From positions 1 through 6,971 of the forward strand of contig CAMBZY010000169.1 of the NCBI GenBank assembly GCA_945872325.1: a stretch of 6,971 nt of DNA, written 5' to 3'. The position numbers and the translations under genes were made by a program. Positions 5,899-6,971 of this stretch are shown one piece after another. The stretch is from Candidatus Kuenenia stuttgartensis (GTDB lineage: Bacteria; Planctomycetota; Planctomycetia; Isosphaerales; Isosphaeraceae). The notes beneath the pieces are model-generated. The model did no database searches, had not been told where the DNA came from, and saw nothing but the letters and a program-made list of their open reading frames with translations. Within the stretch, counting starts at the first letter, position 1; every line of letters starts with the position of its first letter.

Positions 5899-6558
5899 AT
5901 GGGCCCCATCAAGCCAGAATTAGCGTTGCCTGCATTTCAGGAACTCTCTCACATGGGAGTTCCTGCATGGGCCACGGCCATCAAAACGTGTCTCGATAAA
6001 ACCGCTGCCGATCCTGCCAGCCGATATGCCCAACTGGCGACTGTGGATACGCTTGGGAAACCACACCTGCGGAATCTTGTCATTCGAGGCTGCCTCGGAG
6101 AGCTGACAATCGCCTCCACCAGCCCAAATGCAATCGACTTCTGGATGGTCACCGATCAACGAAGCTCAAAATTCCACGAATTGATTTCTCAGCCTGAAGT
6201 GGAAGTATGCTGGTATTTTGCAGAGCCTCGCGAACAGTTCCGTCTGACCGGTATGGTCACCATGGACATGGTCAGTGATAGCCCGACACGACTCAAAGCC
6301 TGGCAATCGATTTCAACTCAGGCCAAAGTCGGTTTCTACTGGCCAAAACCGCTTGAAAAACGCGACCCTTTCAACGAAAAATCATTTCAGGTCGGTCAGG
6401 ATGAAATGGAATCGGCCAACCCACCGGAATCCTTTGTCGTTCTGACACTTCATGTGACCAAAGTGGATCACCTGATTCTCAGAGGCGAACCCCAGAACCG
6501 CTACATCCACAGTTTCCATCCTGTTCATGGTTGGAATCAAATGGAAGTCAATCCGTGA
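5899..6558 (+). CDS. Pyridoxamine 5'-phosphate oxidase family protein, Alr4036 type (FMN-binding)
   Basis: This is a 219-residue split-barrel flavoprotein candidate. Recognisable family segments are 'SRYAQLATVDTLGKPHLRNL' (41-60), 'DQRSSKFHEL' (86-95), 'EVEVCWYFAEPREQFRLTG' (100-118) and 'FYWPKP' (146-151). They match the pattern of Pyridox_oxase_2 / Alr4036-family domains (RYFQLATV..G.P..RTVVFRG; D.RS.K...I; CWYF..TREQFRL.G). Those proteins bind FMN, but most have no proven substrate, so pyridoxine synthesis should not be assumed. The frame is open back to 5815, but that start would overlap the hydrolase by 77 bases. The ATG at 5899 is preferred, although no clear Shine-Dalgarno precedes it; translational coupling to the hydrolase stop at 5889-5891 is plausible. 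TGA is followed directly by TAA. No signal peptide is seen, so it is likely cytoplasmic. Confidence 0.87.
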   Translation: MGPIKPELALPAFQELSHMGVPAWATAIKTCLDKTAADPASRYAQLATVDTLGKPHLRNLVIRGCLGELTIASTSPNAIDFWMVTDQRSSKFHELISQPEVEVCWYFAEPREQFRLTGMVTMDMVSDSPTRLKAWQSISTQAKVGFYWPKPLEKRDPFNEKSFQVGQDEMESANPPESFVVLTLHVTKVDHLILRGEPQNRYIHSFHPVHGWNQMEVNP

Positions 6559-6559
6559 T

Positions 6560-6592
6560 AAAAAAAAAACAAGATGACAACGAACGCCCATC
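6560..6592 (-). terminator. Weak candidate terminator of the right-edge minus-strand gene
   Basis: On the minus strand a short GATGG/TCATC stem (6588-6592 with 6573-6577, one G-U pair) is followed within three bases by a run of ten T (A-run at 6560-6569 on the plus strand). The stem is short and its upstream arm overlaps the stop codon. The T-run is the main support. It lies in the 32-base gap between convergent genes. Confidence 0.3.
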
Positions 6593-6971
6593 ACTTCGGC
6601 TTGGCGGGTGGGGTTGACAGAATGGTCAGCCAGAAATGATCGAGCCCCATTTTTGTGCCTTTGATTCCGTTGAATCGCACTGGGATCGACTTCCCATCCG
6701 ATCCTGTGGCCACGATTTGAACTGGCCCTGACCATTCACCAATCACTTTGATCTGATCGGCTGTCAGTGTCATTGGAACTGTGATCGTGTTCTGTCCGGC
6801 GGCAGGATTACCGCGCCGGCGCCGCCCTCCACCTTTTTTAGCGGCCTCCGGAGGTGCGGCAGCAGTCGGCTCGGTCGGCTTCACTTCCGGAAAACCCTTC
6901 GGAAGTCCTTTGACCTGAATTTTAACAGGCGATTCCAAATTAGCTCTTTTATCATAATTCACAGCAATCTC
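6591..6971 (-). CDS. C-terminal fragment of a probable exported protein (runs off right edge)
   Basis: The frame is open from the right edge to a stop at 6593-6591, giving 126 visible residues that begin EIAVNYDKR. A GTG at 6962 could serve as a start, but the frame continues beyond the window and the fragment begins mid-domain, so a longer gene is more likely. 'SPVKIQVKGLPKGFPEV' and the later 'TITVPMTLTADQIKVIGEWSGPVQIVATG' resemble the Ig-like/pre-peptidase tail modules of large planctomycete secreted proteins ('GPVEL.V.GLP.GF...'). Between the two halves sits a low-complexity insert: Pro/Ala/Thr-rich, then KKGGGRRRRG. I cannot name the whole protein. It is convergent with the flavoprotein gene and leaves a 32-base gap. 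Confidence 0.65.
   Translation of the reverse strand, partial: EIAVNYDKRANLESPVKIQVKGLPKGFPEVKPTEPTAAAPPEAAKKGGGRRRRGNPAAGQNTITVPMTLTADQIKVIGEWSGPVQIVATGSDGKSIPVRFNGIKGTKMGLDHFWLTILSTPPAKPK

Overview
The window looks like chromosomal DNA of a planctomycete. Three things point there. The leftmost gene encodes a lipoprotein-type N-terminus with the 'SRFADPFDPD...PPDD' signature of planctomycete TolC-family proteins. A large FG-GAP surface protein carries an N-terminal 'MERRELMA' motif, a variant of the LExRxLL/LEPR-XLL motif common on planctomycete surface proteins. The right-edge fragment resembles the beta-sandwich tail domains of large planctomycete exported proteins. I cannot go safely below phylum; base composition appears moderate, close to half G+C.

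Layout: (1) 1-926, minus strand: the N-terminal 308 residues of a TolC-family outer-membrane lipoprotein, cut by the left edge. (2) 927-1394: a divergent intergenic region with a perfect 8-bp dyad and ribosome-binding sites for the next gene. (3) 1395-3869, plus strand: an 824-residue FG-GAP beta-propeller surface protein, followed by a strong intrinsic terminator at 3901-3942. (4) 3978-4165: a small array of hairpin-forming repeats (three full copies and one half copy), ending nine bases before the stop codon of the convergent gene. (5) 4174-4866, minus strand: a Trp-rich single-pass membrane protein of unknown function. (6) 4968-5891, plus strand: a Tat-exported class A beta-lactamase-like serine hydrolase. 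(7) 5899-6558, plus strand, seven bases later: an Alr4036-type pyridoxamine-phosphate-oxidase-family flavoprotein. (8) 6591-6971, minus strand: the C-terminus of a protein that continues beyond the right edge.

Most of the genes are cell-envelope or exported proteins. The TolC-like gene and the FG-GAP gene are divergent and could share control. The hydrolase and the flavoprotein probably form a two-gene transcription unit. No tRNA, rRNA, transposase, CRISPR array or phage gene was seen. The least explained parts are the hairpin-repeat array, the acid-free basic C-terminal tail of the FG-GAP protein, and the long low-complexity linker in the TolC-like protein. I found no clear multi-gene novel system.
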